A stretch of DNA of 64,000 nucleotides from assembly GCF_022437945.1 (NCBI RefSeq), contig NZ_CP092535.1:310001-374000 (forward strand), in the 5' to 3' direction. Within the stretch, counting starts at the first letter, position 1, and each line of letters opens with the position of its first letter. Below the pieces are notes generated by a model. That model searched no databases. It had not been told where the DNA came from and worked only from the letters and a program-made list of their open reading frames with translations. This DNA comes from Nocardioides sp. TF02-7 (GTDB lineage: Bacteria; Actinomycetota; Actinomycetes; Propionibacteriales; Nocardioidaceae). Positions 1 to 9,052 of the stretch are shown piece by piece. A program made the position numbers and the translations under genes.

Positions 1-251
1 AGTTGCCCCGCGCCCCGAGGAGCGCACCCCGGGCGAACGCGGCGAGCGCCGCCGCGAGCGGCGCGTCGGAGGACTCCCCGGATCGCGGCTTGGGCGGCGG
101 CGATGGTGAGATACATGTTGGTGCCGGTGTCGCCGTCGGGCACCGGGTAGACGTTGAGCGCGTCGATCTCCTCACGGGCCTCCGCGAGGGCGTCGGCGGC
201 GATCTCGACGAACCGGAGCACGGTGTCGAGCTCGATGCCGCCGGCGGTCAT
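1..251 (-). CDS. DAK2-domain protein (DhaL/FakA-like), N-terminal part
   Basis: N-terminal ~80 residues of a DAK2-domain protein; the rest lies beyond the window edge. After the ATG at 251 the protein shows NVYPVPDGDTGTNMYLT, the nucleotide/Mg-binding loop of the DhaL/DAK2 fold, found in the dihydroxyacetone kinase L subunit and in fatty-acid kinase FakA. A gene of this family divergent from rpmB is a common actinobacterial arrangement. It probably phosphorylates a fatty acid or small ketone using ATP; the substrate cannot be told from this piece. The frame shifts at the CCCC run 76-79 (one extra base): removing one base restores a helix ending ALLGARGN, as expected after the DAK2 loop. Confidence 0.75.
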   Translation of the reverse strand, partial: MTAGGIELDTVLRFVEIAADALAEAREEIDALNVYPVPDGDTGTNMYLTIAAAQAAIRGVLRRAARGGARRVRPGCAPRGAGQ

Positions 252-409
252 GGGCTCAATGTAGTGCGGCCGCCTCGATTTCCGGGTCCGCCGCCGTGTC
301 GGCTAACCTGATCCGGTTGCCCGACGCTCGGGGCTCCGCCCCCGTGGACCTCGCTGGCCCGCTGGGCACCCCGTACTCGAGTTCAGATCCCGATCCGTAG
401 GAGTCAACC
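252..409. promoter_or_regulatory. Divergent promoter region, DAK2 gene / rpmB
   Basis: Non-coding gap between two divergent starts, so it should hold both promoters. A GTAGGAG purine stretch lies just upstream of the rpmB GTG at 410. No clear operator palindrome was seen. Confidence 0.5.
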
Positions 410-595
410 GTGGCTGCCGTCTGCGACATCTGCGCGAAGAAGCCGGCCTTCGGCAACAACCGGCCGTGGTCGCGCAAGATCACCAAGCGCCGCTTCAACC
501 CCAACATCCAGCGCGTCCGCGCGGTCGTCAACGGCACCCCCAAGCGCCTCAACGTCTGCACCGGCTGCCTGAAGGCGGGCAAGGTCACCCGCTGA
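410..595 (+). CDS. rpmB: 50S ribosomal protein L28
   Basis: Complete 61-residue L28 of the large ribosomal subunit. It begins MAAVCDICAKKPAFGNN and carries the typical WSRKITKRRFNPN core and a C-terminal CTGCLKAGK. Two CxxC pairs (residues 5/8 and 51/54) make this the zinc-binding (C+) form, not the cysteine-free form that some actinobacteria induce on zinc starvation. The start is a GTG with TAGGAG about seven bases upstream. It is followed by a clear hairpin terminator and sits divergent from a DAK2 gene and convergent with thiL. Confidence 0.97.
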   Translation: MAAVCDICAKKPAFGNNRPWSRKITKRRFNPNIQRVRAVVNGTPKRLNVCTGCLKAGKVTR

Positions 596-620
596 CCCCC
601 TGACACCGGCTCCACGGACC

Positions 621-644
621 GGCCCGCCACCTCGGTGGCGGGCC
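621..644 (+). terminator. Hairpin terminator after rpmB
   Basis: Perfect 10-bp stem GGCCCGCCAC / GTGGCGGGCC with a CTCG tetraloop, followed by GTGCTGGTTTT. It lies in the convergent gap between rpmB and thiL and can serve both strands. Confidence 0.8.
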
Positions 645-679
645 GTGCTGGTTTTCGGCTGTCCTTCCGGGGGGCCGGC

Positions 680-1670
680 TCAGAAGTGGGTCCACCCCGT
701 CGGTCCGCCGTAGGGCGCGCCGTCGACCGTGACGAGGGGCGCGTCCTCCTGGGGCGCCTCGGTCACGACGCCGACCTCCCGCCAGCCCTCGGGCAGCGGT
801 GTGCCGGGAGGGAACGTGGCAAGCAGCGAGTGGTCGTCGCCACCGCCGAGCACGAACTGCAGCGGGTCCGCTCCGGTGGCGGCACCCACCGCCACCAGCG
901 GCTCCGGCACCTCGAACGCACCGCTGCGGACGTCGACACCGACGCCGCTGGCGCGCGCCAGGTGGGCCGCGTCGGCCAGCAGCCCGTCGGAGACGTCGAC
1001 CATCGCGGTGGCGCCCGCCTCCGCGGCGACCGGGCCGGCGTCGTACGGCGGCTCCGGACGCCGGTAGGCGTCGACGAGCACCCGCGGCGACCGGAAGCCC
1101 CGGCCGAGCACCGCCAGTCCGCCCGCGGCCCAGCCCTGGCGTCCGCAGAGCGCCACCACGTCGCCCGGCCGGGCGCCGGAGCGCAGCACGGGCGACACCG
1201 TGCAGGTGCCGAGCACCGTGACGGCGATCGTCACCTGGTCGGCGCTGGTGACGTCGCCACCGACCACGCCCGCGCCCACGGCGGCGCACTCCTCGGCGAA
1301 GCCGCGCACGAAGTCGAGCGCCCACCGTGCGGGGAGCGTCGGCGGCGCCGCGAACCCCACGGTCAGCCAGGCGGCGCGGCCGCCCATCGCGTTGACGTCG
1401 GAGATGTTCTGCGCGGCGGCGCGGTGCCCGACGTCGGCGGCGTCGGCCCACTCCCGCCGGAAGTGCCGGCCCTCGACCATCAGGTCGGTCGACACCACGG
1501 TGTGGCCCTTGCGCACCCGCAGCACCGCCGCGTCGTCACCCGGGCCGACGAGCACGTCCTCCCCGGGGGGCGGTCGCGGCGACGATCGCGCCCACGTGCC
1601 GGATCAGCCCGAACTCCCCCAGGTCGGCGAGCTCGGCGTTCGGGTCGGGGTCGGGGAGCGCGTCGGGCAC
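680..1670 (-). CDS. thiL: Thiamine-monophosphate kinase
   Basis: Converts thiamine monophosphate to the cofactor thiamine diphosphate with ATP. Family marks are the N-terminal LGEFGLIRHV, VGPGDDAAVLRV (Mg/ATP-binding aspartates), DLMVEGRHF, NAMGG, GAGVVGGDVTSAD and MVDVSDGLLADAAHLA. The AIR-synthase-like two-domain length (329 residues after correction) is normal. The start is taken as GTG 1670, which gives VPDALPDPDP before the conserved domain. The frame is broken in the C/G run near 1561-1570, where removing one base joins IVAATAP to GEDVLVGPGDD. It is divergent from the small Lrp-type gene. Confidence 0.92.
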
Positions 1671-1829
1671 GAGCCCATCCCACCAGATCGGCCGCCGTCG
1701 TCGTGGAGGAGGCCGCGACGGCCCCTCGCCGAGGAGGCGACCTCGGGGGTGGCGCGGTAGGTTGTGTCGTCGCGGCTGCCCTTCTCGGGAGCCGCCGCCC
1801 ATGACCAGCAAACGTCCCCGGGAGTGCCA

Positions 1830-2067
1830 ATGGTGGTGCAGGCCTACATCCTGATCCAGACCGACGTCGGCAAGGCGGCGGAGGTCGCCAAGGCGATCGC
1901 CCAGGTCAAGGGCGTCACCCTCGCCGAGGACGTCACCGGGCCCCTACGACGTGATCGTCCGCGCCGAGGCCCGCAACGTCGACGAGCTGGGCAAGCTGGT
2001 CGTGTCGAAGGTGCAGAACCTCGAGGGCATCACCCGCACGCTGACCTGCCCCGTCGTCCACATCTGA
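1830..2067 (+). CDS. Lrp/AsnC ligand-binding (RAM) domain protein
   Basis: About 78 residues that match only the C-terminal effector-binding domain of Lrp/AsnC regulators: VVQAYILIQTDVGKAAEVAK, then YDVIVRAEARNVDELGKLV and a final RTLTCPVVHI. There is no helix-turn-helix, so it is a stand-alone RAM domain, which may bind an amino acid or form mixed oligomers with full-length Lrp proteins. The frame changes at GGGCCCC (1938-1944); deleting one C joins VTGP to YDVIV. Next to thiL and the DUF3515 lipoprotein, as in many actinobacteria. Confidence 0.85.
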
Positions 2068-2072
2068 GCAGG

Positions 2073-2549
2073 GTGCGGGGCCCCGCTGCCGTCGTGGCGG
2101 CGGCGCTCGTGCTGTCCGCGTGCGGCGGACCGGTCGAGCTCGACGTCCCGGACCTGTCGGGCGCCGACGCCGCGGCCTGTGCCGACCTCGTCGACGCGCT
2201 GCCGGCGGAGCTCGCGGACGAGGAGCGGGTGGAGACCGAGCCCGACGACGCGCCCGGCGCTGCGTACGGCGACCCGCCGGTGGTCGTGACCTGCGGTGCC
2301 GACGAGCCGGAGGGGTTCGGTCGCGGTGCCCAGTGCGAGCTGGTCAACGACGTGCCGTGGTACATCCCGGCCGAGCAGTACGACGACCTCGGGCTCGACC
2401 TGGTCATCACGGCCGCCTGGCACCGGCCGCGGCTCGAGGTGGAGATGCCCGCCGACTACCGCGGGCTCGGCGCCGAGGCGGGCGTGATGGCCGTGCTGTC
2501 CGGGCTCGTGGAGGAGCACCTCACCGAGGTCGCCACCTGCGACCTGTGA
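2073..2549 (+). CDS. DUF3515-family lipoprotein
   Basis: 158-residue secreted protein of unknown function, DUF3515-like. The N-terminus is a lipoprotein signal: RGPAAVVAAALVLSACGG, with the lipobox cysteine near residue 19. The mature part has spaced cysteines and the conserved stretch CELVNDVPWYIPAEQYDD. The GTG start at 2073 lies five bases after the stop of the Lrp-like gene, so the two are probably co-transcribed. This is a conserved neighbour of ddl and thiL in actinobacteria, which hints at an envelope role, but none is proven. Confidence 0.82.
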   Translation: MRGPAAVVAAALVLSACGGPVELDVPDLSGADAAACADLVDALPAELADEERVETEPDDAPGAAYGDPPVVVTCGADEPEGFGRGAQCELVNDVPWYIPAEQYDDLGLDLVITAAWHRPRLEVEMPADYRGLGAEAGVMAVLSGLVEEHLTEVATCDL

Positions 2550-2594
2550 CACCGGCCGACCGTCCCGCGGGACCTGCCCGTCGGCCGAGGTGTG

Positions 2595-3341
2595 TCAGCG
2601 GCCGCCGCTGACGTCGAGGAAGGTGCCGGTCGTGAACGACGCCTCCGGCGAGAGCAGCCAGCAGACCGCCGCCGCCACCTCCTCCGCGGTGCCGACCCGT
2701 CCCATCGGCACGCCCGGCCCCAGCCGCTCCAGCCGGCCGGGCGCGTGGATCTCGGTGTCGATCAGCCCGGGCCGCACGCTGTTGACGCGGATGCCGCGGC
2801 CGGCGAGCTCCTGCGCGAGGCCGGTCGTCAGCGTGTCGAGCGCGGCCTTGGACGCGGCGTAGTCGACGTACTCCCCCGCCGCGCCCAGCACCGCCGCGCG
2901 CGACGAGACGTTGACGACCGATCCGCCGTCGTCCATCCGGCGCACGGCCTCGCGGGCGCAGAGGAAGGCGCCGAGCACGTTGACCTCGAGCATCCGGCGG
3001 ATCCGGTCGGCGTCGAGCTCGGCCACCGTGGCCGCCGCGCCGACGATGCCGGCGTTGTTGACCAGCCCGCGCAGCGGCCCGGCCTCCTCGGGCAGCGAGC
3101 CGAACAGGTGGACGACGTCGGCCTCGTCGGCGACGTCGGCGCGCACGGCGTCGGCCCACCGGCCGAGCGCCCGGCACGCGGCGACGACGGCTGCCGCCTC
3201 CTCCTCACCGGTGCGGTAGCCGACCCGGACGTTCCACCCCTGGGCGGCGGCCAGCCGTGCGGTGGCGGCGCCGATGCCGCGGCTGCCGCCCGTGACCACG
3301 AGCAGCCCGCGCTCCCCTGTCGACGGCGGCACAGCGACCAC
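2595..3341 (-). CDS. SDR-family NAD(P)-dependent oxidoreductase
   Basis: Classical short-chain dehydrogenase/reductase of 248 residues. It has the cofactor glycine motif TGGSRGIG near residue 18, the NNAG motif, the catalytic serine in VVNVSSRAA and the YAASK Tyr/Lys pair. The C-terminus FTTGTFLDVSGGR is typical of FabG-like members. It is a 3-oxoacyl reductase or sugar/steroid dehydrogenase by fold; the substrate is not predictable. It lies four bases downstream of ddl on the same strand, so it may be read through from it. GTG start. Confidence 0.88.
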   Translation of the reverse strand: MVAVPPSTGERGLLVVTGGSRGIGAATARLAAAQGWNVRVGYRTGEEEAAAVVAACRALGRWADAVRADVADEADVVHLFGSLPEEAGPLRGLVNNAGIVGAAATVAELDADRIRRMLEVNVLGAFLCAREAVRRMDDGGSVVNVSSRAAVLGAAGEYVDYAASKAALDTLTTGLAQELAGRGIRVNSVRPGLIDTEIHAPGRLERLGPGVPMGRVGTAEEVAAAVCWLLSPEASFTTGTFLDVSGGR

Positions 3342-3345
3342 GCCC

Positions 3346-4479
3346 TCAGCGCAGGCCGGTGCCGCGCCGGAGCGCCAGCGAGATGAGCCGGTCGACCAGG
3401 GCGCCGTAGTCGAGGCCGGTGGCCGCCCACATCCGCGGGAACATCGACAGCGGGGTGAACCCGGGCATCGTGTTGAGCTCGTTGACGACCAGCGACCCGT
3501 CGGGCATCAGGAAGAAGTCGACGCGGGCCAGGCCCTCGCACCCGACCGCACGGAACGCCTGCGCCGCGAGCTCCCGCATCCGGGCGGCCGTGTCCTCGGG
3601 GAGCAGGGCAGGCACGTCGAGCTCGGTGGCCTCCTCCGGGAGGTACTTGGCGTCGAAGTCGTAGAACTCGTGGTCGCCGGTGATCCGGATCTCCGCAGGC
3701 ACGCTGGTCTCGACGTCGCCGTCGAGGGTCTCGAGCACGCCGCACTCGACCTCGCGGGCGCCCTCGGCCGACGCCTCGACCAGCACCTTCGGGTCGTGGA
3801 CGAGCGCGCCCTCGAGCGCCGCGTCGAGCTCGTCGGCGGCGTGGGCCTTGGCGATCCCGATGCTCGACCCGCCGCGGGACGGCTTCACGAACGCGGGGTA
3901 GCCGAGCGCCGCGACCCGCTTCCGCACCGCGTCGGGGTCGGCGGCCCACTCGCGCGCCGTGACGGTGGTCGACGGCATCAGCGGGAGCCCGGCGGCGCCG
4001 AGGACCACCTTCATGTAGGCCTTGTCCATGCTGACCGCCGACGCGAGGACGCCCGCGCCGACATAGCGCACGCCCGCCATCTCGAGCATCCCCTGGATGG
4101 TGCCGTCCTCGCCCCACGGTCCGTGCAGCAGCGGGAACACGACGTCGACGTCGCCGAGCTCGCGGGGCGGCGCGGCGGCCTCGCTCACCACGAGTCCGGC
4201 GCCGCTGCCGGTGCGGGTCAGGGTGACCGGTGCCCGGCTCGCGTCGACCGACGGCAGCTGCCCGGGGCCGCGGATCGCGTGCCGCTCCGGGTCGTCGGCC
4301 TCGAGCACCCAGCGCCCGTCGGGGGCGATGCCGATCGGGACGACGTCGTAGCGCTCCCGGTCGATGGCCTGCAGCACGCTGCCCGCGGTGACGCAGGAGA
4401 TCGCGTGCTCGCTGGAGCGGCCGCCGAAGACGACGGCGACGCGGGTACGGCGCCCGGCGGGCCCAGGTGTCTCTGACAT
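3346..4479 (-). CDS. ddl: D-alanine--D-alanine ligase
   Basis: Makes the D-Ala-D-Ala dipeptide for peptidoglycan precursors in the cytoplasm, using ATP. The 377-residue protein shows VAVVFGGRSSEHAIS at the start, LLHGPWGEDGTIQGMLE, the ATP-grasp segment AFVKPSRGGSSIGIAKA and the metal/substrate signature LVVNELNTMPGFTPLSMFP. Intact. Its ATG is 23 bases from the divergent PLP-enzyme gene, so the two share a very short promoter region. Confidence 0.96.
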   Translation of the reverse strand: MSETPGPAGRRTRVAVVFGGRSSEHAISCVTAGSVLQAIDRERYDVVPIGIAPDGRWVLEADDPERHAIRGPGQLPSVDASRAPVTLTRTGSGAGLVVSEAAAPPRELGDVDVVFPLLHGPWGEDGTIQGMLEMAGVRYVGAGVLASAVSMDKAYMKVVLGAAGLPLMPSTTVTAREWAADPDAVRKRVAALGYPAFVKPSRGGSSIGIAKAHAADELDAALEGALVHDPKVLVEASAEGAREVECGVLETLDGDVETSVPAEIRITGDHEFYDFDAKYLPEEATELDVPALLPEDTAARMRELAAQAFRAVGCEGLARVDFFLMPDGSLVVNELNTMPGFTPLSMFPRMWAATGLDYGALVDRLISLALRRGTGLR

Positions 4480-4502
4480 CGGCCTGACCCTACCGTTGTC
4501 CC

Positions 4503-5612
4503 ATGCCCGAACTCGGCAACGACCTCAGCCCCGCCACCATCGCCGTCACCGCCGGTCGGCCGCCGCGCGAGCCCGACGCGGCGCTCAACCCGCCGATCAC
4601 GATGGCGTCGACGTACGTCGCCACGGGCGACGTCGAGTACGGCCGCTTCGGCAACCCGACGTGGACGGCGTTCGAGGACGTGCTCGGCCGGCTCGAGGGC
4701 GGCCGCGCCCTCGCGTTCTCCTCCGGCATGGCTGCCGCGACGACCGTGCTCGACCTGGTCGGCCAGGGGGCCGGCGTCGTGGCGCCGCGGCACGCCTACA
4801 ACGGCACCGTGATGGCCCTCGGCGACCTCGAGTCCCGCGGCCGGCTGCACAGCCGGCTCGTCGACATCGCCGACACCGCCGCCGTCACCGCGGCGATGGA
4901 GGCCGACCCCGACTGCGCGCTGCTGTGGATCGAGTCGCCGACCAACCCCGCGCTCGAGCTCGCCGACATCCCGGCTCTCGCGGACGCCGCGCACGCCCTC
5001 GGCGTGCGGGTCGTCGTCGACAACACCTTCGCCACCCCGCTCGCGCAGCAGCCGCTCTCGCTCGGGGCCGACATCGTGGTGCACTCCGCGACCAAGTTCC
5101 TCTCCGGCCACAGCGACGTGGTGCTGGGCGCCCTCGTGACCGCCGACCCCGAGGGCGACGAGGTGCACACGGCGCTGAAGGGCCGTCGCGACCTCGCCGG
5201 CGCGATCCCCGGTCCATTCGAGACGTGGCTGGCGCTGCGCGGGCTGCGGACTCTCCACGTGCGGCTCGAGCGCGCGCAGGCCAACGCCGCCGAGATCGCG
5301 CGGCGGCTCGCCGACCACCCCGCGGTCGCGGAGGTGCGCTACCCGGGCTTCGGCGCCATCGTGGCGCCGGTGCTCGCCGGCGGAGCCCCCGCCGGCGACC
5401 TGCTCACCCGGCACACCCGGCTCTGGGTGCACGCGACCTCGCTCGGCGGTGTGGAGTCGACCCTCGAGCGGCGCCGGCGCTGGAAGGCCGAGCCGGCGAC
5501 GATCCCCGAGGGCCTGGTGCGGCTCTCCGTCGGGATCGAGGACGTCGAGGACCTGTGGGCCGACCTCGCCCAGGCCCTCGAGGCCGCCGACGGCGTCACG
5601 CACGGCGGCTGA
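4503..5612 (+). CDS. Cys/Met metabolism PLP-dependent enzyme (cystathionine gamma-synthase/lyase family)
   Basis: 369-residue fold-type I PLP enzyme. It has YGRFGNPTWTAFE, the SSGMAA turn, WIESPTNPALELADI, VVVDNTFATP and the PLP lysine in VVHSATKFLSGHSDV; the end LRLSVGIEDVEDLWADL is typical. Family members do gamma- or beta-elimination or replacement on cystathionine, homoserine esters or methionine. The exact reaction cannot be fixed from sequence; cystathionine gamma-lyase or -synthase is the best guess. Intact, divergent from ddl and convergent with gpsA. Confidence 0.88.
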   Translation: MPELGNDLSPATIAVTAGRPPREPDAALNPPITMASTYVATGDVEYGRFGNPTWTAFEDVLGRLEGGRALAFSSGMAAATTVLDLVGQGAGVVAPRHAYNGTVMALGDLESRGRLHSRLVDIADTAAVTAAMEADPDCALLWIESPTNPALELADIPALADAAHALGVRVVVDNTFATPLAQQPLSLGADIVVHSATKFLSGHSDVVLGALVTADPEGDEVHTALKGRRDLAGAIPGPFETWLALRGLRTLHVRLERAQANAAEIARRLADHPAVAEVRYPGFGAIVAPVLAGGAPAGDLLTRHTRLWVHATSLGGVESTLERRRRWKAEPATIPEGLVRLSVGIEDVEDLWADLAQALEAADGVTHGG

Positions 5613-5629
5613 CGCGGCGTACGCCCGGA

Positions 5630-6631
5630 CTACTCGATCTCGGCCTTGGTGTCGCGGTTGATGAACGCCGCCATCATCCCCGAGGTCGTCATCCGGCCGG
5701 CGACGACCTCGTCGACGTGCTCGGCGATCGGGGCGTCCACCCCGGCCTTCTCCGCGAGCGCGCGGATCGAGGAGCAGGACTTCGCACCCTCGGCGACCTG
5801 ACGGGTGGAGGCGAGGATCTCCTCGACCGTCATGCCCTGGCCGAGCTTCTCGCCGAACGTGCGGTTGCGCGACAGCGGCGAGGAGCAGGTGGCGACCAGG
5901 TCGCCGAGACCGGCGAGGCCCATCAGCGTGAGCGGGTTGGCGCCGAGCCGCATCGCCAGCCGGGCAGTCTCCGCGAGGCCGCGGGTGATCAGCGACGCGG
6001 TGGTGTTGTCGCCGAAGCCGAGGCCGACCGCCATCCCGACGCAGAGCGCGACGACGTTCTTGTAGGCGCCGCCGAGCTCGCAGCCGAGCACGTCGACGCT
6101 CGTGTAGGGACGGAAGGCCGGCGAGTGGCAGCGTCGCTGCAGCATCGTCGCCACCTCCTCGTCGGCGCAGGCGACGACCGACGCGGCCGGCTCGCGGCGC
6201 GCGATCTCCTTGGCGAGGTTGGGCCCGCTGATCACGGCGATCCGGCTCGGAGGCACGTCGGCGACCTCGGCGACCACCTCACTCATCCGCTTCAGCGACC
6301 CGAGCTCCACGCCCTTCATCAGCGACACCAGGACGGCGTCGCGCTCGAGGTAGGGCACGAACGCCGGCAGGTTGTCGCGCAGCGACTGCGACGGCACCGC
6401 CAGCACGACGACGTCGGCGCCGCTCAGGGCCTGCTCGGGATCGTGCGTCGCGGTGATCGCCGGCGGCAGCTCGATGCCGGGGAGGTAGTCGGTGTTCTCG
6501 CGTCGCTCGGCGATCGACGCCGCGATCTCCTCCCGGCGCGCCCACATCGACACCTCGTTGCCGCCGTCGGCGAGCACGATCGAGAACGCCGTGCCCCACG
6601 AGCCGGCGCCGAGGACGGCGACCTTGCTCAC
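5630..6631 (-). CDS. gpsA: Glycerol-3-phosphate dehydrogenase [NAD(P)+]
   Basis: Reduces dihydroxyacetone phosphate to sn-glycerol 3-phosphate, the backbone for phospholipids. 333 residues with the Rossmann start SKVAVLGAGSWGTAFS, the motif VLVSLMKGVELGSLKRMSEV, the substrate-site stretch ISGPNLAKEIARREPAA and the catalytic-lysine helix GGAYKNVVALCVGMA. The GTG start at 6631 overlaps the stop of the upstream plsC gene by four bases, so acyl acceptor synthesis and acylation are translationally coupled. Intact. Confidence 0.95.
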   Translation of the reverse strand: MSKVAVLGAGSWGTAFSIVLADGGNEVSMWARREEIAASIAERRENTDYLPGIELPPAITATHDPEQALSGADVVVLAVPSQSLRDNLPAFVPYLERDAVLVSLMKGVELGSLKRMSEVVAEVADVPPSRIAVISGPNLAKEIARREPAASVVACADEEVATMLQRRCHSPAFRPYTSVDVLGCELGGAYKNVVALCVGMAVGLGFGDNTTASLITRGLAETARLAMRLGANPLTLMGLAGLGDLVATCSSPLSRNRTFGEKLGQGMTVEEILASTRQVAEGAKSCSSIRALAEKAGVDAPIAEHVDEVVAGRMTTSGMMAAFINRDTKAEIE

Positions 6632-7374
6632 GAGCGGTCCTTCCGCTTCTTGAAGCGGTCGCCGTGCACCCGCATGTCGTAGCGCTCGGCCGGTGCGTCG
6701 GCCTCCCTGATCAGCTCCAGCTGCCGCGTGATCGCCGCCATGATCCGGTCGGTCGCCTCGGTGACGACCTCGGTCGTCACCGGGCCGTCCCGGAGGTCGT
6801 CGAGAGGGACCGGCTCCCCCACCCGCATCGTGATTCGCCGGCGCGGGAACAGCCGCGGCCTCTTCGCGTAGGGCGGCAGGATCTCCTGGGCACCCCACTG
6901 CCCGACCGGGATCACCGGACACGCGGTCTCGAGCGCGATCCGGGCCGCACCGGACTTCCCGCGCATCGGCCACAGGTCCGGGTCGCGGGTGATCGTCGCC
7001 TCGGGGTAGACGACGATCAGCCTGCCCTCACGGACCGCCTTCACCGCCTTCCCGTAGGCCCCGGCGCCGCCGCGCTCGCGCTCGACCGGGATCTGCCCGG
7101 CCGCGTCGAGGAACCGGCCGAGCGCCTTGTTCTTCCAGAGCCCCGCCTTGGCGAGGTAGTGCGGCAGCCGGCCGTAGTCGTAGACCAGGTGGGCCGCGGT
7201 CAGCGGATCGACGTGGGACAGGTGGTTCATCACCAGCACGCAGCCGCCCTCGGCGGGGATCCGCTCGGGGTCGACCCAGGTGCGCCTGGTCGTCGCGAGC
7301 AGGGTCGGCTTGATGATCGACACCGCCAGCCAGAAGGCCCAGCCCCGCTTCTCCCGCATCTTCCGCACCGTCAC
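6628..7374 (-). CDS. plsC: 1-acyl-sn-glycerol-3-phosphate acyltransferase (PlsC family)
   Basis: Membrane-bound acyltransferase of phosphatidic-acid synthesis, 248 residues. It carries the catalytic NHLSHVD (NHxxxxD) box near residue 51, then the glycerol-phosphate binding block VVYPEATITRDPDLWP and the later CPVIPVGQWGA. A hydrophobic stretch before the box (GWAFWLAVSIIKPTLLA) is likely membrane-embedded. It overlaps gpsA by four bases; the pair feeds phospholipid synthesis. Intact. Divergent from cofC. Confidence 0.93.
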   Translation of the reverse strand: MTVRKMREKRGWAFWLAVSIIKPTLLATTRRTWVDPERIPAEGGCVLVMNHLSHVDPLTAAHLVYDYGRLPHYLAKAGLWKNKALGRFLDAAGQIPVERERGGAGAYGKAVKAVREGRLIVVYPEATITRDPDLWPMRGKSGAARIALETACPVIPVGQWGAQEILPPYAKRPRLFPRRRITMRVGEPVPLDDLRDGPVTTEVVTEATDRIMAAITRQLELIREADAPAERYDMRVHGDRFKKRKDRS

Positions 7375-7456
7375 GGAGGCAGGCTACCGGCAGGTGACGG
7401 CCGCCACGTCCCCACCGCGCCCGCTGGCCCGACCGGCCTCCTGGGAGGATCGGGGC

Positions 7457-8132
7457 GTGGTCACCAATGCGCCCCGGCACGTCGTCGTGGTCCCCGTGAA
7501 GCCGCCGGTCGTGGGGAAGTCGCGCCTGCTCGGCGTCCCCGACGACCAGCGCACCGCGCTGGCCGCCGCCTTCGCCACCGACACGGTCGGCGCCTGCCTC
7601 GAGACACCCGGCGTGGCGCGGGTCCTCGTCACCACCGACGACGCCCGCTTCGCCGCCGCTCTCGGCGGCCTCGGCGCCGACACGTGTCCCGACGGCGCGA
7701 CCGGCCTCAACGAGGCCCTGGTGCAGGCGGTGGCGGAGGCGCGTCGGCAGTGGCCGGCACTGCTGCCCGTCGCGCTCTGCGCGGACCTGCCCGCGCTGCG
7801 GCCGGCCGACCTCGCGGCCGCGCTCGACGCCGCCGGCGGCCGGTCGGCGTACGTCGCCGACGTCGAGGGCACCGGAACCACGCTCTACACCGCGCCTCAC
7901 GACGACTTTCGAGCCGCGGTTCGGCGCCGGCTCGGCCGCCGCCCATGCCGCCGGCGGCGCCACCGCCCTGCCCGGCGCCCTGCCCGGGCTGCGCCGCGAC
8001 GTGGACGACCTCGCCACGCTGGCCGCTGCGGTCGAGGTGGGCGTCGGCCCGGCGACGCGGGCCCTGCTCTCCCGGCTCCCCGCCGACCTGCTCGCACGGG
8101 CGCCGGAAATGCCCGACGGGCCGCCCTCCTGA
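7457..8132 (+). CDS. cofC: 2-phospho-L-lactate / phosphoenolpyruvate guanylyltransferase (F420 synthesis)
   Basis: CofC/FbiD nucleotidyltransferase, which uses GTP to activate the phosphorylated C3 unit of coenzyme F420. The N-terminus VVVPVKPPVVGKSRL is the GTP-binding block; LVTTDDARFAAAL, CPDGATGLNEAL and CADLPALRPADL are the other family motifs. The start is GTG 7457 with GGGAGG upstream. The frame is broken at TTT 7907-7909: removing one T turns DDFRAAV into DDFEPRFGAGSA, and the corrected 224-residue frame ends at 8132. Convergent with hup. Confidence 0.9.
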
Positions 8133-8165
8133 GGAGAGCGGCCCGTCGATGACTAGCCGAAGCGC

Positions 8166-8814
8166 CTACTTCTTGGCGGTCTTCTTGGCCGTCGTCTTCT
8201 TGGCCGGGGCCTTCTTCGCCGCCGTCGTCTTCTTCGCCGTCGAGGCCGACTTCTTCGCCGCGGGCGCCTTCTTGGCGGTCGCGGTCGTCTTCTTCGCGGT
8301 CGACGCCTTCTTGGCAGGCGCCTTCTTGGCGGGGGCCTTCTTGGCCGCCGTCGTCGACTTCGCCGGCGCCTTCTTCGCGGTCGTCTTCTTGGCCGCGGTG
8401 GAGGCCCTTCTTGGCGGGAGCCGCCTTCTTCGCAGGCGCCGCCTTCTTCGCGGTGGTCGCTGCCTTCTTCGCCGGAGCCGCTGCGCGGGAAGCCGTCGAC
8501 TTCGACGCCGTCGCCTTCTTCAGCGCCGGGAGCTTCTTGGCGCCGGAGACGACGTTCTTGAGGTCGGCGCCCGCGGTGAACTTCGGCACCGACTTCTTCT
8601 TCGTCTTCACTCGGTCACCGGTCTGCGGGTTGCGCACCCACCGCGCGTTGCGCACCGCCTTCTCGAAGGAGCCGAACCCCGTGATGGCGACCTTCTCACC
8701 CTTGGCGACCTGCCGGGTGATCGTGTCGAGAACCGAGTCGAGAGCGTGGGCGGCAGCCTTGCGGTTGCCGTCGAAGCGCTCCGAGAGCGCGTCGATGAAC
8801 TGAGACTTGTTCAC
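8166..8814 (-). CDS. hup: HU-family nucleoid protein with long lysine/alanine-rich tail
   Basis: Actinobacterial HU (HupB/HupS type), a basic DNA-bending chromosome protein. The N-terminal ~90 residues are the HU fold: NKSQFIDALSERFDGNRKAA, GEKVAITGFGSFEKA and the DNA arm RNPQTGDRVKTKKKSVPKF. After that comes a histone-H1-like tail of AAKKAPAKK-type repeats up to about residue 215. The start is chosen as GTG 8814, with AAGGA close upstream, not the longer in-frame ATG at 8841. An extra base in the CCC run 8405-8407 breaks the tail; the repeats resume in the next frame and end at TAG 8166. Confidence 0.94.
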
Positions 8815-9052
8815 TACCTGTCCTTCCACTTGGACCGGCATCCCTGCCGCTCCAGGGCCGTTGTGCCGGGCCCTCCCCGGCTTCCCTTTCCGCGCACGCT
8901 AGGCACTCGTGGACGCGGTCACAATCACCACGCCGACATTGACGCAGGTTTTTTCGCTAGAAAATGGCGCAGTTCGGCGAAATGGGCCGCATTGCGCGCC
9001 ATCCGGGGGATTGTCCGGGATGCGACGGCGCACCTGCGGGTACCGCGACGAA
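8815..9052. promoter_or_regulatory. Divergent promoter region, hup / DUF72 gene
   Basis: 238-base non-coding gap. It contains the lowest-GC patch around, GGTTTTTTCGCTAGAAAA near 8948-8965, which likely marks promoter DNA for the highly expressed hup gene. No operator palindrome was recognised. Confidence 0.45.
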